A stretch of DNA of 64,000 nucleotides from contig CM050449.1 in assembly GCA_027563935.2 (NCBI GenBank), positions 57,615,949-57,679,948 of the forward strand. The letters run 5' to 3'. This document shows positions 33,116 through 46,581 of this stretch, piece by piece. The notes beneath the pieces were generated by a model, which had not been told where the DNA came from, did not search any database, and worked only from the letters and a program-made list of their open reading frames with translations. Positions within the stretch are counted from its first letter, which is position 1, and the number at the start of each line of letters is the position of its first letter. This DNA is from Costus lasius (taxonomy: Eukaryota; Streptophyta; Magnoliopsida; Zingiberales; Costaceae). Both the position numbers and the translations under genes were made by a program.

Positions 33116-36100
33116 ATGAGCTTCAATGTGCTATCCCTACTGGAAAGGGAGAAGTTTGCTGGGCCAAACTTCTCAGACTGGTTCGGACACCTTAAGATCG
33201 TTCTTAAGGCAGAGAGGAAACTGTATGTCCTCGAGACGGCAGTGCCGCCTCAACCCGCTGCGAACGCCGCAAGGGCGGTTCGTGATGCCTATGAAAAGCA
33301 CGTCAATGATAGCATTGATGTCGCTTGCCTGATGCTAGCGTCTATGACGCCACCGCTGCAGCGTCAGCATGAGGATATGTCGGCTATAGAGATTATAGCG
33401 AACCTCAAGATGCTGTATGCTGCACAGGCGAGGACAGAACGCTATAATCTGACAAAGCTTTTTTTTCAGAGCAAACTGGCTGAAGGGAGCCCAGTGGGAG
33501 CTCACGTGCTCAAGATGATTGGGCACAAGGAGGCTCTGGAGAAACTGGGGCATACCATCAACCAGGAGCTTGCTGTAGATATTATTCTGCAGTCTCTCCC
33601 GCCTTCTTTCGATGCGTTCATTATTAACTTTAATATGAACAAAATCGATTGCACTCCGGCAGAGCTGCTGAATATGCTCTTGACTACTGAGGAAACTCTG
33701 AAGGGAAAGCCTTCAACCTCTGTCTTAATGGTTCCTTCCAGGAACAAGAAGAAGGGGAAGAAGGGCAAAGCCCCTGTCAAGAACTACAGCAAGGCTCTGA
33801 AGCAGAAGGTTAAGCGGTCCAAGGAATACAGGTGTTTCCACTGTGGCCAGCTGGGTCACTGGAAAAAGGACTGTAAAGCGCTCCAAGGAGACAAGAGGGG
33901 AAGCATCGCTTCTGGCTCAGGTATTTACGTGACGGAAGTCATGGTTTCATCTTCTTCTATTTCATGGGTGTTGGACACTGCATGTGGAGTTCACATTTGT
34001 TCAAATGTACAGGAACTCAAGAGAAGAAGACAGGTGGGACAGCATGTGGTGGACCTACGCGTTGGAAACGGGGCACGGGTTGCTGCTGTTGCTGTAGGAG
34101 ACTATTTCATCTCTTTACCATCTGGACTTGTATTGGAACTAAACAGTTGTTATTTTGTTCCCAGTATTACTAAAAATATTATCTCCATTCCTGCTCTTGT
34201 CAGGAAGGGATTTTCCTTTGAATGCAATATTTCAAAGTGTGTTTTATCTTATGATAATATTGTTTATGCAACTGGTTCAATTAACAATGGGTTATTCATG
34301 TTGGACATGGAATGTTCGATACAAAACATTGATAATAAGAAAGCCAAGTATGCTGATGACAGCACCTTGTTATGGCATAGTCGTTTAGGCCATATTAACA
34401 AGAAGCGCATTAAGCGGTTGCATGATCATGGACTGCTGGGATCATTCTCCTATGAGGAGATTGATACATGCAAAGCTTGTTTGATGGGTAAAATGACGAA
34501 GTCACCTTTTCTTCACAAAGGTCAAAGGGCTTCAGGTCTACTTGACCTTATACACAGTGACGTATGTGGGCCATTTAGTAAACATGCCAGAGGTGGCTAT
34601 CAGTACTTCATTACATTTACTGATGATTTCAGTAGATATGGTTATGTCTATCTAATGAGACATAAGAGTGAATCTTTTGACAAGTTCAAAGAGTTCAAGA
34701 ATGAAGTACAGAATCAGCTAGGCCGAAATATCAAGGCACTTCGTTCTGATCGAGGTGGAGAATACTTGAGTCATACGTTTACTGACTATCTGAAGGAGTG
34801 TGGGATTATCTCACAGCTCACTCCGCCAGGAACACCGCAATGGAATGGTGTGTCCGAGAGGAGAAATAGAACGTTACTTGATATGGTTCGTTCTATGATG
34901 AGTCAGGCTACTCTTCCATACTCCTTTTGGGGATTTGCACTGGAAACAGCTGCAAAGGTACTAAACCGAGTGCCATCCAAGGCAGTTTCTAAGACTCCAT
35001 ACGAGTTATGGTATGGGAAACAGCCGAGCTTGACATTTATCAGGATCTGGGGTTGCGAGGCTTATGTCAAAAAGCTCGCCTCTGGGAAACTGGAGAGCAG
35101 ATCTGACAAATGTATCTTTGTCGGTTACCCTAAGGAAACTAAGGGTTATTATTTCTACGATCCCAAAGAGAACAAAGTATTTGTTGCTCGGACGGCAATA
35201 TTTCTTGAGAAGGAATTTCTTCTGCAAGAGGCCAGTGGGAGAGAAATAAAACTGGATGAGAATCCAGAGGAAGGACAAAGTAGTCAAGCACAGTTGGATG
35301 TGCCTGAGCCGGTAGAACAGGTTACTGAACAACCTGAGGCTCAGATATCACGGGAACCGCGTAGATCGGGAAGGATCCGTCGACAGCCTGAGCGCTATGA
35401 CGGAGTCTACATCATTGATAATGATGAACCCCTCACATATGCGGATGCGGTCAGTGGACCGGAGTCAGCTTGATGGCTTGAAGCTATGCGAGCCGAGATG
35501 GACTCCATGTCAGATAACCAAGTCTGGGATTTGGTTGATCCGCCTCCGGGAGTAATCCCTATAGGCTGTAAATGGATCTTCAAGAAGAAGATTGACATGG
35601 ATGGTAACGTGGTTACCTATAAAGGCAGGCTAGTTGCGAAAGGTTTCAAACAAATCTACGGGATAGATTATGATGAAACTTTCTCACCTGTAGTCATGTT
35701 TAAGTCTATTCGGATTCTTTTCGCGATAGCAGCATATTACGATTATGAGATCTGGCAGATGGATGTGAAAACAGCTTTCCTTAATGGAAATCTAGATGAG
35801 GATGTGTATATGACACAACCTGAAGGTTTCACTAATCCATCAGATCGTCATAAGATATGCAAGTTAAAGAAGTCCATTTATGGACTGAAACAAGCATCTA
35901 GAAGCTGGAATATTCGTTTTGATGCATCAATCTCTGAGTTTGGTTTCATCAAGAACGAAGATGACCCGTGTGTATATAAGAGATTTAGTGGGAGCGTAAT
36001 TACCTTCCTAGTCCTCTACGTCGATGACATCTTGATCATTGGAAATGATATTCCTGAAATGCATGCGGTTAAGGCATGGCTAAGGAAATGTTTCCAGATG

Positions 36101-37000
36101 AAAGATTTAGGAGAAGCAGCCTATGTATTAGGTGTGAAGATCTACAGGGATAGATCTAAGAGGCTTCTCGGGCTGTGCCAGAGTACTTAGATCGATAAAG
36201 TCCTGGAGAGATTTCATTTAGAGAATTCTAAAAGAGGATATCTTCCAGTCAGACATGGTCTGAATCTTTCGAAGAGTCAGTGTCCACAAACACAGACTGA
36301 GAAAGATGAAATGGACAATACGCCTTATGCTTCGGCTATTGGATCCATTATGTATGCGATGTTGTGTACTCGCCCAGACGTCGCTTACGGGTTAAGCGTG
36401 ACCAGTCGGTTCCAAAGTAATCCAGGTTTGGCGCACTGGATTGCAGTCAAGAACATCTTAAAATATCTGCGGAGGACCAAAGATATGTTCTTGATATATG
36501 GTGGTCAGGAAGAACTCAGTATTGAAGGATATACTGACGCTTCGTTCCAGTCTGACCAGGATGATTTCCGATCGCAATCAGGCTATGTTTTTAGCTTGAA
36601 TGGTGGAGCAGTGGTGTGGAAAAGTTTCAAACAGTCAACTGTTGCTGATTCCACAACAGAAGCCGAGTATGTTGCAGCCTCGGAAGCATCCAAGGAGGCA
36701 GTGTGGATTCGTAAGTTCGTGAGAGAACTTGGTGTTGTTCCTTCGAGTGTCGATCCTTTGGTTATCTTCTGTGATAACACTGGAGCCATCACACAAGCAA
36801 AGGAACCACGGTCACACCAGAAGTCCAAGCACATACAGAGACGGTTTCACTTGATCAGGGAGATCATAGAACGTGGCGAGATCAAAATCTGCAAGGTTCA
36901 TACAGATGACAATCTGGCTGACCCGCTTACCAAGCCTCTGGCGCAGCAGAAGCATGAGAAGCACTGTAATAATATGGGTTTGAGATTTCTCAACCATTAG
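33116..37000 (+). pseudogene. Copia gag-pol polyprotein, A4 (two nonsense codons)
   Basis: A 1294-codon frame with the same domain order as the array copies: gag, CCHC knuckle, DTACG protease, GAG-pre-integrase and integrase core, RT with YVDD, RNase H. Stops are TGA at 35471-35473 (AGA in the array), between integrase and RT, and TAG at 36188-36190 (TAC in the array), in the RT connection. The integrase part is therefore complete in the first open segment, whereas RT and RNase H are separated from gag. One extra Ser codon after the knuckle explains the length difference. No frameshift is seen. Confidence 0.93.
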
Positions 37001-37003
37001 ATT

Positions 37004-37019
37004 AAGTGCAAGTGGGAGA
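37004..37019 (+). other. Polypurine tract, A4
   Basis: AAGTGCAAGTGGGAGA before the LTR start at 37021. Confidence 0.85.
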
Positions 37020-37020
37020 T

Positions 37021-38718
37021 TGTTGGGGTATGCCCTTAAGGCTAATGTTTGAGGCCTTGGGATTGTAACAGTATCATGTAGTAAACTCTTGTGTTTATAA
37101 AGGCATGGTTATTATTCAGGTTGTTACCTTGTCTGCTGTAATAAGTGTACTACTGAATAATGTCTCAAAGCTGTTCAGCTAGGCTGACACGCTATAAAGT
37201 CCTTAGTCGAGATATCTTGGTGAACTAGAGACAGCCTTGATATGCTTGAGACTAATATGTGTTCTAATCTTATAGGATGCTTCGAGCATGGAATAAGATG
37301 TAGACTCATGGGTACATTGGATGTACTGGACAGACCCTACTAGGATATTCAATTGCTTGTCACAATGTGAATAATCCTTGTTTGCATGAAGTGGCACATG
37401 TCCTTTGACTTGAGATCACTTGTGTTTCTAAATGATGATTGTCATTGTTTTGAGGTAGTTCAATATCATTTGAAACATAATGATTATAGACTATCTTGGA
37501 CAATGATCTTGAGTCAGGTTAGGGCACTTGTGATAGATAAAGGATTGCCGTCTCCTTGTTTAAGGAGTGTGATGTTCTAAAGGGGCCCCCTGGATGGGAT
37601 GATTGAGAAAAGAGTATGGCCATACCCAGATGACTATGTTCATCTGATCTAATCATGCTCATCATATTGGAGCTACAGGCTTGACACGCTTGTCCAATAA
37701 GAACATCCAGTGGCAAAGGAAATATGTATGCCTTGTGAGTTGGATTCACACTTGTGCTGTGTTTTGGGTGTAGTCGTGGAAGACTCTTTCCTTTATATCG
37801 GGAGACAGTGATGTGTTGCTAGATACCCCTCACTGATCGTGATAACGTAAGTTATCGTTACCAACGTTCAAAGGAAACCCTTAGGGTCGCACAATTTGAT
37901 GATATGGCTTACTTAAGTCAGATCGTGTGGACTGAATTGTTTGAGTTCAGTTTAAAGGGGTTTAAACTCTGATTGTAAGTGAGATCTGGTCTGATCATGT
38001 TTGATTGATTAGGGCTTGAGATCGGTAAGCTTCGATCGAGAGTATTGATGCTAGATCGGTGAGATCGGAAGCATCCAGAGATGAACGGTTAGATCTTGAA
38101 CCATTTGGTTCAGAGGAATCTATACAATGGCTTGGGCTGTTTTAATTTGGTATTTGAACCAAATTGGGTTGGGTCAATTAGATTGAACCAGTTCAAGGCA
38201 ATGAACGCATGGTTCAATGCTAAGAAACGTTTTGGTCGGTTTTTGAAGAAGTGGGCGCATGGCTTCATGGCTTGCTATTTTTGGAAAGCCATAATGCGCC
38301 ACCTCTTCTCAACGCCTCAACGCTTCATCCATTCCTCTCGACGCCCTTCTCTCGTGTGGAAATTTTTTTTTTCTTCACGACTTGGAGAGCTCTCGGCCAA
38401 GTGGAGAAAACATCTCATCCTCTTGAATCGATCAAAGACCCTTGAAGCACCTTGCTAGCACAAGGATCTCAAGGAGTAGGCGGCATCACCTTGTGTGCGC
38501 ACCTTTTGGAGGAGTTTCATTCGAGTCTCTTCTTCCTTGGCGCCATCCAACACATGGCTTCGGTATGATTATCTTTCGATCTTCATGCTTCTTGAAAGTT
38601 GATCATATGAATGTATAGCATCTGATCTTCATGAAACCCTACTTCCGCTGCAAAAGAATGACATGCGCCACCTTTAGGGTTTCACCCCCTTGCGCTCCCC
38701 CTTGAAGGGGACCCAACA
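37021..38718 (+). repeat. A4 3' LTR
   Basis: 1698 bp, ending GGGGACCCAACA, followed by TCTGC. Nearly identical to 29596-31292; start exon at 38554-38562. Confidence 0.93.
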
Positions 38719-41700
38719 TCTGCTGCGCCAGAGGCTTGGTAAGCGGGTCTGCCAGATTGTCATCAGTATGAACCTTGCAGATTTTGATCTCGCCACGATC
38801 TATGATCTCCCTGATCAAGTGAAACCGTCTCTGTATGTGCTTGGACTTCTGGTGCGACCGTGGTTCCTTTGCTTGTGCGATTGCTCCAGTGTTATCACAG
38901 AAGATAACCAAAGGATCTGCACTCGAAGGAACGACACCAAGTTCCTTAATGAACTTACGAATCCACACTGCCTCCTTGGATGCTTCCGAGGCTGCAACAT
39001 ACTCGGCTTCTGTTGTGGAATCAGCAACAGTAGACTGTTTGAAACTCTTCCACACCACTGCTCCACCATTCAAGCTAAAAACATAGCCTGATTGCGATCG
39101 GAAATCATCCTGGTCCGACTGGAACGAAGCGTCAGTATATCCTTCAATACTGAGTTCTTCCTGACCACCATATATCAAGAACATATCTTTGGTCCTCCGC
39201 AGATATTTTAAAATGTTCTTGACTGCAATCCAGTGTGCCTGACCTGGATTACTTTGGAAACGACTGGTCACGCTTAACCCGTAAGCGACGTCTGGGCGAG
39301 TACACAACATCGCATACATGATGGACCCAATAGCCGAAGCATAAGGCGTATTGTCCATTTTATCTTTCTCAGTCTGTGTTTGTGGACACTGACTCTTCGA
39401 AAGACTCAGACCATGTCTGACTGGAAGATATCCTCTTTTAGAATTCTCTAAATGGAATCTCTCCAGGACTTTATCGATGTAAGTACTCTGGCACAACCCG
39501 AGAAGCCTCTTAGATCTATCCCTGTAGATCTTCACACCTAACACATAGGCTGCTTCTCCTAGATCTTTCATCTGGAAACATTTCCTTAGCCATGCCTTAA
39601 CCGCATGCATTTCAGGAATATCGTTTCCAATGATTAAGATATCATCGACGTAGAGGACTAGGAAAGTAATCACGCTCCCACTAAACCTCTTATATACACA
39701 CGGGTCATCTTCGTTCTTGATGAAACCAAACTCAGAGATTGATTCATCAAAACGAATATTCCAGCTCCTTGATGCTTGCTTAAGTCCATAAATAGACTTC
39801 TTTAACTTGCATATCTTATGACGATCTGATGGATTAGTGAAACCTTCTGGTTGTGTCATATACACATCCTCATCCAGATTTCCATTAAGGAAAGCCGTCT
39901 TCACATCCATTTGCCAGATCTCATAATCATAATATGCAGCTATTGCGAAAAGAATCCGAATAGACTTGAACATGGCTACAGGAGAGAAAGTTTCATCATA
40001 ATCTATCCCTTAGATTTGTTTGAAACCTTTCGCAACTAGCCTGCCTTTATAGGTAACCACGTTACCATCCATGTCAATCTTCTTCTTGAAGATCCATTTA
40101 CAGCCTATAGGGATTACTCCCGGAGGCGGATCAACCAAATCCCAGACTTGGTTATCTGACATGGAGTCCATCTCGGCTCGCATAGCTTCAAGCCATCTAG
40201 CTGACTCCGGTCCACTGACCGCATCCGCATAAGTGAGGGGTTCATCATTATCAATGATGTAGACTCCGTCATAGCGCTCAGGCTGTCGACGGATCCTTCC
40301 CGATCTTCGCGGTTCCCGTGATATCTGAGCCTCAGGTAGTTCAATAACCTGTTCAACCGGCTCAGGCTCATCCAACTGTGCTTGACTACTTTTTCCTTCC
40401 TCTGGATTCTCATCCAGCTTTATTTCTCTCCCACTGGCCTCTTGCAGAAGAAACTCCTTCTCAAGAAAAATAGCCGTCCGAGCAACAAAAACCTTGTTCT
40501 CTTTGGGATCGTAGAAATAATAACCCTTAGTTTCCTTAGGGTAACCGACAAAGATACATTTCTCAGATCTGCTCTCCAGTTTCCCAGAGGCGAGCTTTTT
40601 GACATAAGCCTCGCAGCCCCAGATCCTGATAAACGTCAAGCTCGGCTGTTTCCCATACCATAACTCATATGGAGTCTTTGAAACTGCCTTGGATGGCACT
40701 CGGTTTAGTACCTTTGCAGCTGTCTCCAGTGCAAATCCCCGAAAGGAGTAAGGTAGAGTAGCCTGACTCATCATAGAACGGACCATATCAAGTAACGTTC
40801 TATTTCTCCTCTCGGACACACCATTCCATTGTGGAGTTCCTGGCGGAGTGAGCTGTGAGACAATCCCACACTCCTTCAGATAGTCAGTAAATGCATGACT
40901 CAAGTATTCTCCACCTCGATCAGAACGAAGTGCCTTGATATTTCGGCCTAGCTGATTTTGTACTTCATTCTTGAACTCTTTGAACTTGTCAAAAGATTCA
41001 CTCTTATGTCTCATTAAATAGACATAACCATACCTACTGAAATCGTCAGTAAAGGTAATGAAGTACTGATAGCCACCTCTGGCATGTTTACTAAATAGCC
41101 CACACACATCACTGTGTATAAGGTCAAGTAAACCTGAAGCCCTTTGACCTTTGTTAGGAAAAGGTGACTTCGTCATTTTACCCATTAAACAAGCTTTGCA
41201 TGTATCAATCTCCTCATAGGAGAATGATCCCAGCAGTCCATGGTCATGCAACCGCTTAATGCGCTTCTTGTTAATATGGCCAAAACGACTATGCCATAGC
41301 AAGGTGCTGTCATCAGCATACTTGGCTTTCTTATTATCAATGTTTTGTATAGAATATTCCATGTCCAACATGAATAACCCATTGTTAATGGAACCAGTAG
41401 CATAAACAATATTATCATTAGATAAAACACACTTTGAAATATTGCATTCAAAGGAAAATCCTTTCCTGACAAGAGCAGGAATAGAGATAATATTCTTGGT
41501 AATACTGGGTACAAAATAACAATTGTTTAATTCTAATACAAAGCCAGATGGTAATGAGATGAAATAGTCTCCTACAGCAACAGCAGCAACCCGTGCCCCG
41601 TTTCCAACGCGTAGGTCCACCTCATGCTGTCCCACCTGTCTTCTTCTCTTGAGTTCCTGTACATTTGAACAAATGTGAACTCCACATGCAGTGTCCAACA

Positions 41701-42553
41701 CCCATGAAATTGAAGAAGATGAAACCATGACTTCCGTCACATAAATACCTGAGCCAGAGGCAATGCTTCCCCTCTTGTCTCCTTGGAGCGCTTTACAGTC
41801 CTTTTTCTAGTGACCCAGCTGGCCACAGTGGAAACACCTGTATTCCTTGGACCGCTTGACCTTTTGCTTCAGAGCCTTGTTGTAGTTCTTGACTGGGGCT
41901 TTGCCCTTCTTCCCCTTCTTCTTGTTCCTGGAAGGAACCATTAAGACAGAGGTTGAAGGCTTGCCCTTCAGAGTTTCCTCAGTAGTCAAGAGCATATTCA
42001 GCAGTTCTGCCGGAGTACAATCGATTTTGTTCATATTAAAGTTAATGATGAACGCATCGAAAGAAGGCAGAAGAGACTGCAGAATAATGTCTACAGCAAG
42101 CTCCTGATTGATGGTATGCCCCAGTTTCTCTAGAGCCTCCTTGTGCCCAATCATCTTGAGCACGTGAGCTCCCACTGGGCTCCCTTCAGCCAGTTTGCTC
42201 TGAAAGAAAAGCTTTGTCAGATTATAGCGTTCTGTCCTCGCCTGTGCAGCATACAGCATCTTGAGGTTCGCTATAATCTCTATAGCCGACATATCCTCAT
42301 GCTGACGCTGCAGCGGTGGCGTCATAGACGCTAGCATCAGGCAAGCGACATCAATGCTATCATTTACGTGCTTTTCATAGGCATCGCGAACCGCCCTTGC
42401 GGCGTTCGCAGCGGGTTGAGGCGGTACAGCCGTCTCGAGGACATACAGTTTCCTCTCAGCCTTAAGAACAATCTTAAGGTGTCCGTACCAGTCTGAGAAG
42501 TTCGGCCCAGCAAACTTCTCCCTTTCCAGTAGGGATCGCACATTGAAGCTCAT
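38719..42553 (-). pseudogene. Copia gag-pol polyprotein, A5 (two nonsense codons, cut by A4)
   Basis: Minus-strand frame starting at ATG 42551-42553, with the same domains as the array. Stops are TAG at 41807-41809, replacing Trp inside the CCHC knuckle (HWKKDC in other copies), and TAA at 40010-40012, replacing Tyr in the RT segment before FSPVAM. Otherwise it is open through YVDD and RNase H to LTKPLAQQ, where A4 interrupts; the last codons are at 29541-29595. Gag, integrase and RT each remain readable in separate open segments. Losing the Trp should disrupt the knuckle even with readthrough. Confidence 0.92.
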
Positions 42554-44302
42554 GGTGTTCGTTGCTGCAGGAATCTACAACAATGCAAGAACAGCAAGGT
42601 CAGTATCAATGTTAAGAATCAATCAGGACTTAAGAAAGATTCTTTTTCTCACTATTTTATCTAGCTGAAAAATCCAGCAAAACAGCCCGAAAGAGTGACA
42701 CTCTTTTAGTGAGATGGGATCCAGATTTCATACTTGGTCTCCGCGTCCCGCTCAGGCGAGATAAGATGCACAGAGAGTTCAAGCACTAATCTCTGGTAGG
42801 CAGTTCCTGCCAATCGCCAACCCGTGCGATTCCCCTTCATCTGGGCAATCCAACAGACTGTGCCAACTGAGTTGGTACAACACAGTCTCTGATCCCACAG
42901 ATGGCCGCCTCCATGTGCTACCATATGCGCCACATATGTAGCCTACATGGTCAAGCTGACCCGACCTACTCCCTGGACCACCACGTGCTATGCTGAGCAA
43001 CGAGAAGCGATAAATCCCTTCTCTATAACACGCAGGTGAAATCCCGCACCGTCTGAAGATAGATGGACGTGTCCACTGAGTGGGTACAACACGGCTCCAA
43101 CGATAGTCAGAACAGTGAGGTTTCGCGTCAGAAGGCTTACGAGCTTGATATTTTAGCGTTGGATTTTAACGGTCTTTTATCTTCTTCACTATCATGCAAT
43201 TCCTATGGTGATAGCTGAAGATAAATAAATCATGCTTTTCTACTTATATAAACAATAAAAGAAAGCATGCATCTTATGTGGTAAAAGCCCATAGCCTAAG
43301 TAAGACCTTAATTTATCTTAAGTCTTCACTTGCTTTTCTTCATGGGTTTTTAGCTGCTCATTTGGCCCAACCCAGGGCCCTAGCGCTCAATGCAGCTCAG
43401 GTGCGCCCACCAGCTGAATGTGCCTCTGCCAAGTGTGCTCTGTGCTCTTGTCTAATCAAAATACATTTTGATCTATCTAGACAAGCTTGACACGCAGGTC
43501 AAATATACAATAAATTAATTAAAAATGTGATTCGCAGATCACAATAAAATTAATTTACAAGTTTAATTCCAGGCACGCAGGCCCCAGCACAGCACACATT
43601 TAACATGGGCAGCCCACATAAGAATAAATAAACAAGCACATGGTATCCACTCAACATGTGATCCATATAACAAGAAAATAAAATTTTGAAAACCCCATTA
43701 GCATCAATTTTAATTTTCTTATGTACCCTACAACCTTACAATGGTCCATTGATAGGGATCCACTCATCCATCTAGTCAGATCTACTGCCCTTGCATGCAC
43801 CAAGTCCTAACTGACTTGAGTTGACCTAATGGTCAACCATGCATGCGCAAAGGGCTGAACAACCCTCATGAGTTTCGGCAAGCGGGTGTGACCCCGGGCC
43901 TAACTCATGTGTGTTCGTTAGTTGTCTCAATCAGACCTCGCTACACGCCTGTGATGCAATCGACCTATAGCCACCTTGTGCTTGCGCACAGGTGCCATCT
44001 GGTCGATCCATCTAGGCTGTCAGATGGTCTGATCAGACTAGTTTGATCCATTCTAGATGATGCTTTCAACCCCATCAACCCATCTAAGGGATTATAGTAG
44101 GCGCATTAGATCTAATGGGCGTGCAAGATAAGTTTTTCTTTTCAAAACATTAACAAGCGCCAACCAAAACATTATACATGCGCAAAACATGAAAAACATA
44201 TGTAATCATTTTCGCATGTAATCTAACTTATAGATCTAAGCATGATGCGCAAACATGGATCACAAAACATGGTATAGCAATCATAAAACATGCATCAACC
44301 GC
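42554..44302 (-). other. Untranslated leader, A5 (lacks tRNA-like block)
   Basis: Minus strand. The 21 bases at 42554-42574 encode the same seven codons as other copies, with ATT for ATA (both Ile), after a predicted acceptor at 42575-42576. Hairpin AAAGAGTG-T-CACTCTTT near 42690-42712. At 43418-43424 there is one ATGTGCC (minus GGCACAT) where the array and A4 have two GGCGCAT copies with the tRNA-like block between them. The predicted intron is 42575-44456. Confidence 0.6.
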
Positions 44303-44313
44303 CTCTGATACCA
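44303..44313 (-). other. Primer binding site, A5
   Basis: The minus strand reads TGGTATCAGAG two bases inside the 5' LTR; the following base is G instead of C. Confidence 0.85.
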
Positions 44314-44315
44314 AT

Positions 44316-46018
44316 TGAAGAGTCCCCTTCAAGGGGGAGCGAAACCCTAAGGAGGCGCAAGTGACCTTGTGGGTTATGTTATAGCAGCGGAATAAGGGTT
44401 TCATAATGATCATCGCATGCAATATGATCAACTACAACAACATGAGAAATTCATACCGAAGCCATATGTTGGATGGCGTCTTGAAAGAGAGAGCAAGAAA
44501 GATCTCCTCCAAAGGATGCGCACACAAGATGAGGATGCGCTCACTTCCTTGGTACTCCTTGTGCTAGCAAGGTTCCAAGAGGTGTCGTTGATCGAAATCA
44601 AAGGGATGGATGAAGCTTTCCTTGCCTTTCCGAAAGAACTCTCCAAAACCGTGAGTCTCCTTCACTACGCAAGAGCGTTGTCGAATGAGAGGGAGAACGA
44701 ATCAATGAGGCGTTAAGAGAGGCGTTCCACACAAACGTGGGCGTTACTCTCAAATTAGCAAACCGCTTTCCAAATTTGGAAAGCCCTCAAAGCTTTGCGT
44801 TCAAGCGTTCACCAAGTGAACCAAACGCATACTCCCATATGAACCATGCGCTCACATGAGCCGGTTCAAAGCATTCGGTTCAATGACTAAACCAAGTTAG
44901 CCAAGCATTGGTCCAGATAAAAATCAAACCCTAAGATTCAAGATCTGACCGTTCATCTCTCGATGCTCCTGATCGCACCGATCTAGCATCAATTCTCTCG
45001 ATCGAAGCTTACCGATCTAAAGCCCTAATCAATCATACATGATCAGACCAGATCTCACTTACAATCAGAGATTAAATCCCTTTAAACTGAACCAAAACAA
45101 TTTAGTCCACACGATCTGACTTAAGTAAGCCATATCATCAAATTGTGCGACCCTGAGGGTTTCCTTTAAATGTCGGTAACGATAACTCACGTTATCACGA
45201 TCAGTGAGGGGTATCTAGCAACACATCACTGTCTCCCGATATAGAGGAAAGAGTCTTCCAAGACTACACCCAAACCACAGCACAAGTGTGAATCAAACTC
45301 ACAAGGCATACATGTTTCCTTTGCCATTGGATGTTCTTATTGGACAAGCATGTCAAGCCTGTAACTCCAATACGATGAGCATGATTAGATCAGATGAACA
45401 CAGTCACCTGGGTATGGCCATACACTTTCTCAATCATCTCATCTAGGGGGGGCCCCTTTTAGCACATCACAATCCTTAAACAAGGAGACGGCAATCCTAT
45501 GTCTATCACTAGTGCCCTAACCTGATTCAAGCTCATCATTCAAGATAGTCTATAACCATTATATTTCAAATGATATTGAACTACCTCAAAACAATGACAA
45601 TCATCATTTAGAAAACACAAGTGATCTCAAGTCAGAGGAAATGTGCCACTTGTTGCATTCAAGGATTATTCACATTGTGACAAACAATTGAATATCCTAG
45701 TAGGGTCTGTCCAGTACATCTAATGTACCCATGAGTCTACATCTTATTCCATGCTCGAAGCATCCTATAAGATTAGAACACATATTAGTCTTAACCATAT
45801 CAAGGCTGTCTCATGTTCACCAAGATACATCGACTAAGGACATATAGCATGTCAGCCTAGCTGATCAGCTTTGAGACATTATTCAGAAGTACACTTATTG
45901 CAGCAGACAAGGCAACAAACTGAATAACAACCATGCCTTTATAAACATAAGAGTTTATTACATGATACTGATACAAACCCAATGTCTCAAACATTAGGCT
46001 TAAGGGCATACCCCAACA
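44316..46018 (-). repeat. A5 5' LTR
   Basis: 1703 bp, minus strand TGTTGGGG at 46018 to ACTCTTCA at 44316. Perfect palindrome at 44765-44784; start exon ATG GCT TCG at 44457-44465 with a GTATGA donor. Confidence 0.92.
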
Positions 46019-46576
46019 TTCATAGATCCACTGCCAGAAGATCAAAGCATCTCTCTTTTCACTACTTTTCGCCCTTTTCTTGTATGAATGAGAGGAGTAG
46101 ATTTTTCTCATAAAAAAAAAATCCTTACCCTTAAGATAACTACTCGATTCCTTGATCTTCTACTTTACGAGAGCCAAAAATTTTGCTTTGTGTCGCGAGG
46201 GTGCTTGTGCACTTGTGAGCCGTGAGAGAGTTGTGTGTTTTTCTTATTTGGCTTCTCTTTTATAATAAAGTTAGCCGAGGACTTTCCAATTTTGATTTTA
46301 TTTCCCTTTTTTTCTTTTGTAGGTGAATTTCTGTTTCTTCCACTCTTCCCTTTTCTGGTCGAAATTTTATTAGCTTGCTATTGATTTCAATTTTGCCTAT
46401 TCCGCATTCCATTCTTGCTTCTTTTTTTTTGGTGCGCTACTCTTACGCTTTATTGCTTTATTCTTTTTTTTGTGTGCGCACATTGGAGAACTTATGCTCT
46501 TTCCTTTTTCTTGCTTTTCTTTTTTTTTTTGGCGCAACTGATCTCTCTTTTCATGGGATTTACTTCTATTTTTAGT
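46019..46576. other. Ty3-derived flank: start of E ORF1 and AT-rich D region
   Basis: 46019-46111 on the minus strand encodes a KKRAKSSEKRDALIFW segment that would continue the ORF1 remnant at 27816 before A5 inserted. The remainder is pyrimidine- and AT-rich with no open gene and may be the start of the 5' LTR of element D. I could not place the boundary. Confidence 0.35.
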
Positions 46577-46581
46577 AGACA

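Larger units (their letters stand above)
29596..38718 (+). mobile_element. Family A copia element A4, complete
   Basis: 9123 bp with LTRs 29596-31292 and 37021-38718, primer site, leader, gag-pol and PPT. It is flanked by TCTGC at 29591-29595 and 38719-38723. It lies in the 3' end of A5 pol in opposite orientation. The two LTRs differ by very few changes by eye, including one base of length (four versus five C after GGGG near 30160 / 37586), so the insertion is recent. Its subfamily LTR ends GGGGACCCAACA. Confidence 0.95.
27817..46018 (-). mobile_element. Family A copia element A5, interrupted by A4
   Basis: Minus-strand element with LTRs at 27817-29520 and 44316-46018. It is about 9.07 kb without the A4 insertion at 29596-38718. 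Flanks are TCCAT (27812-27816) and TTCAT (46019-46023), a TSD with one later change. It belongs to a subfamily whose LTR ends GGGGACTCTTCA instead of ACTTTCA. Its gag-pol is open except for two nonsense codons, and its leader lacks the tRNA-like block. It was inserted in the ORF1 region of Ty3 element E. Confidence 0.88.
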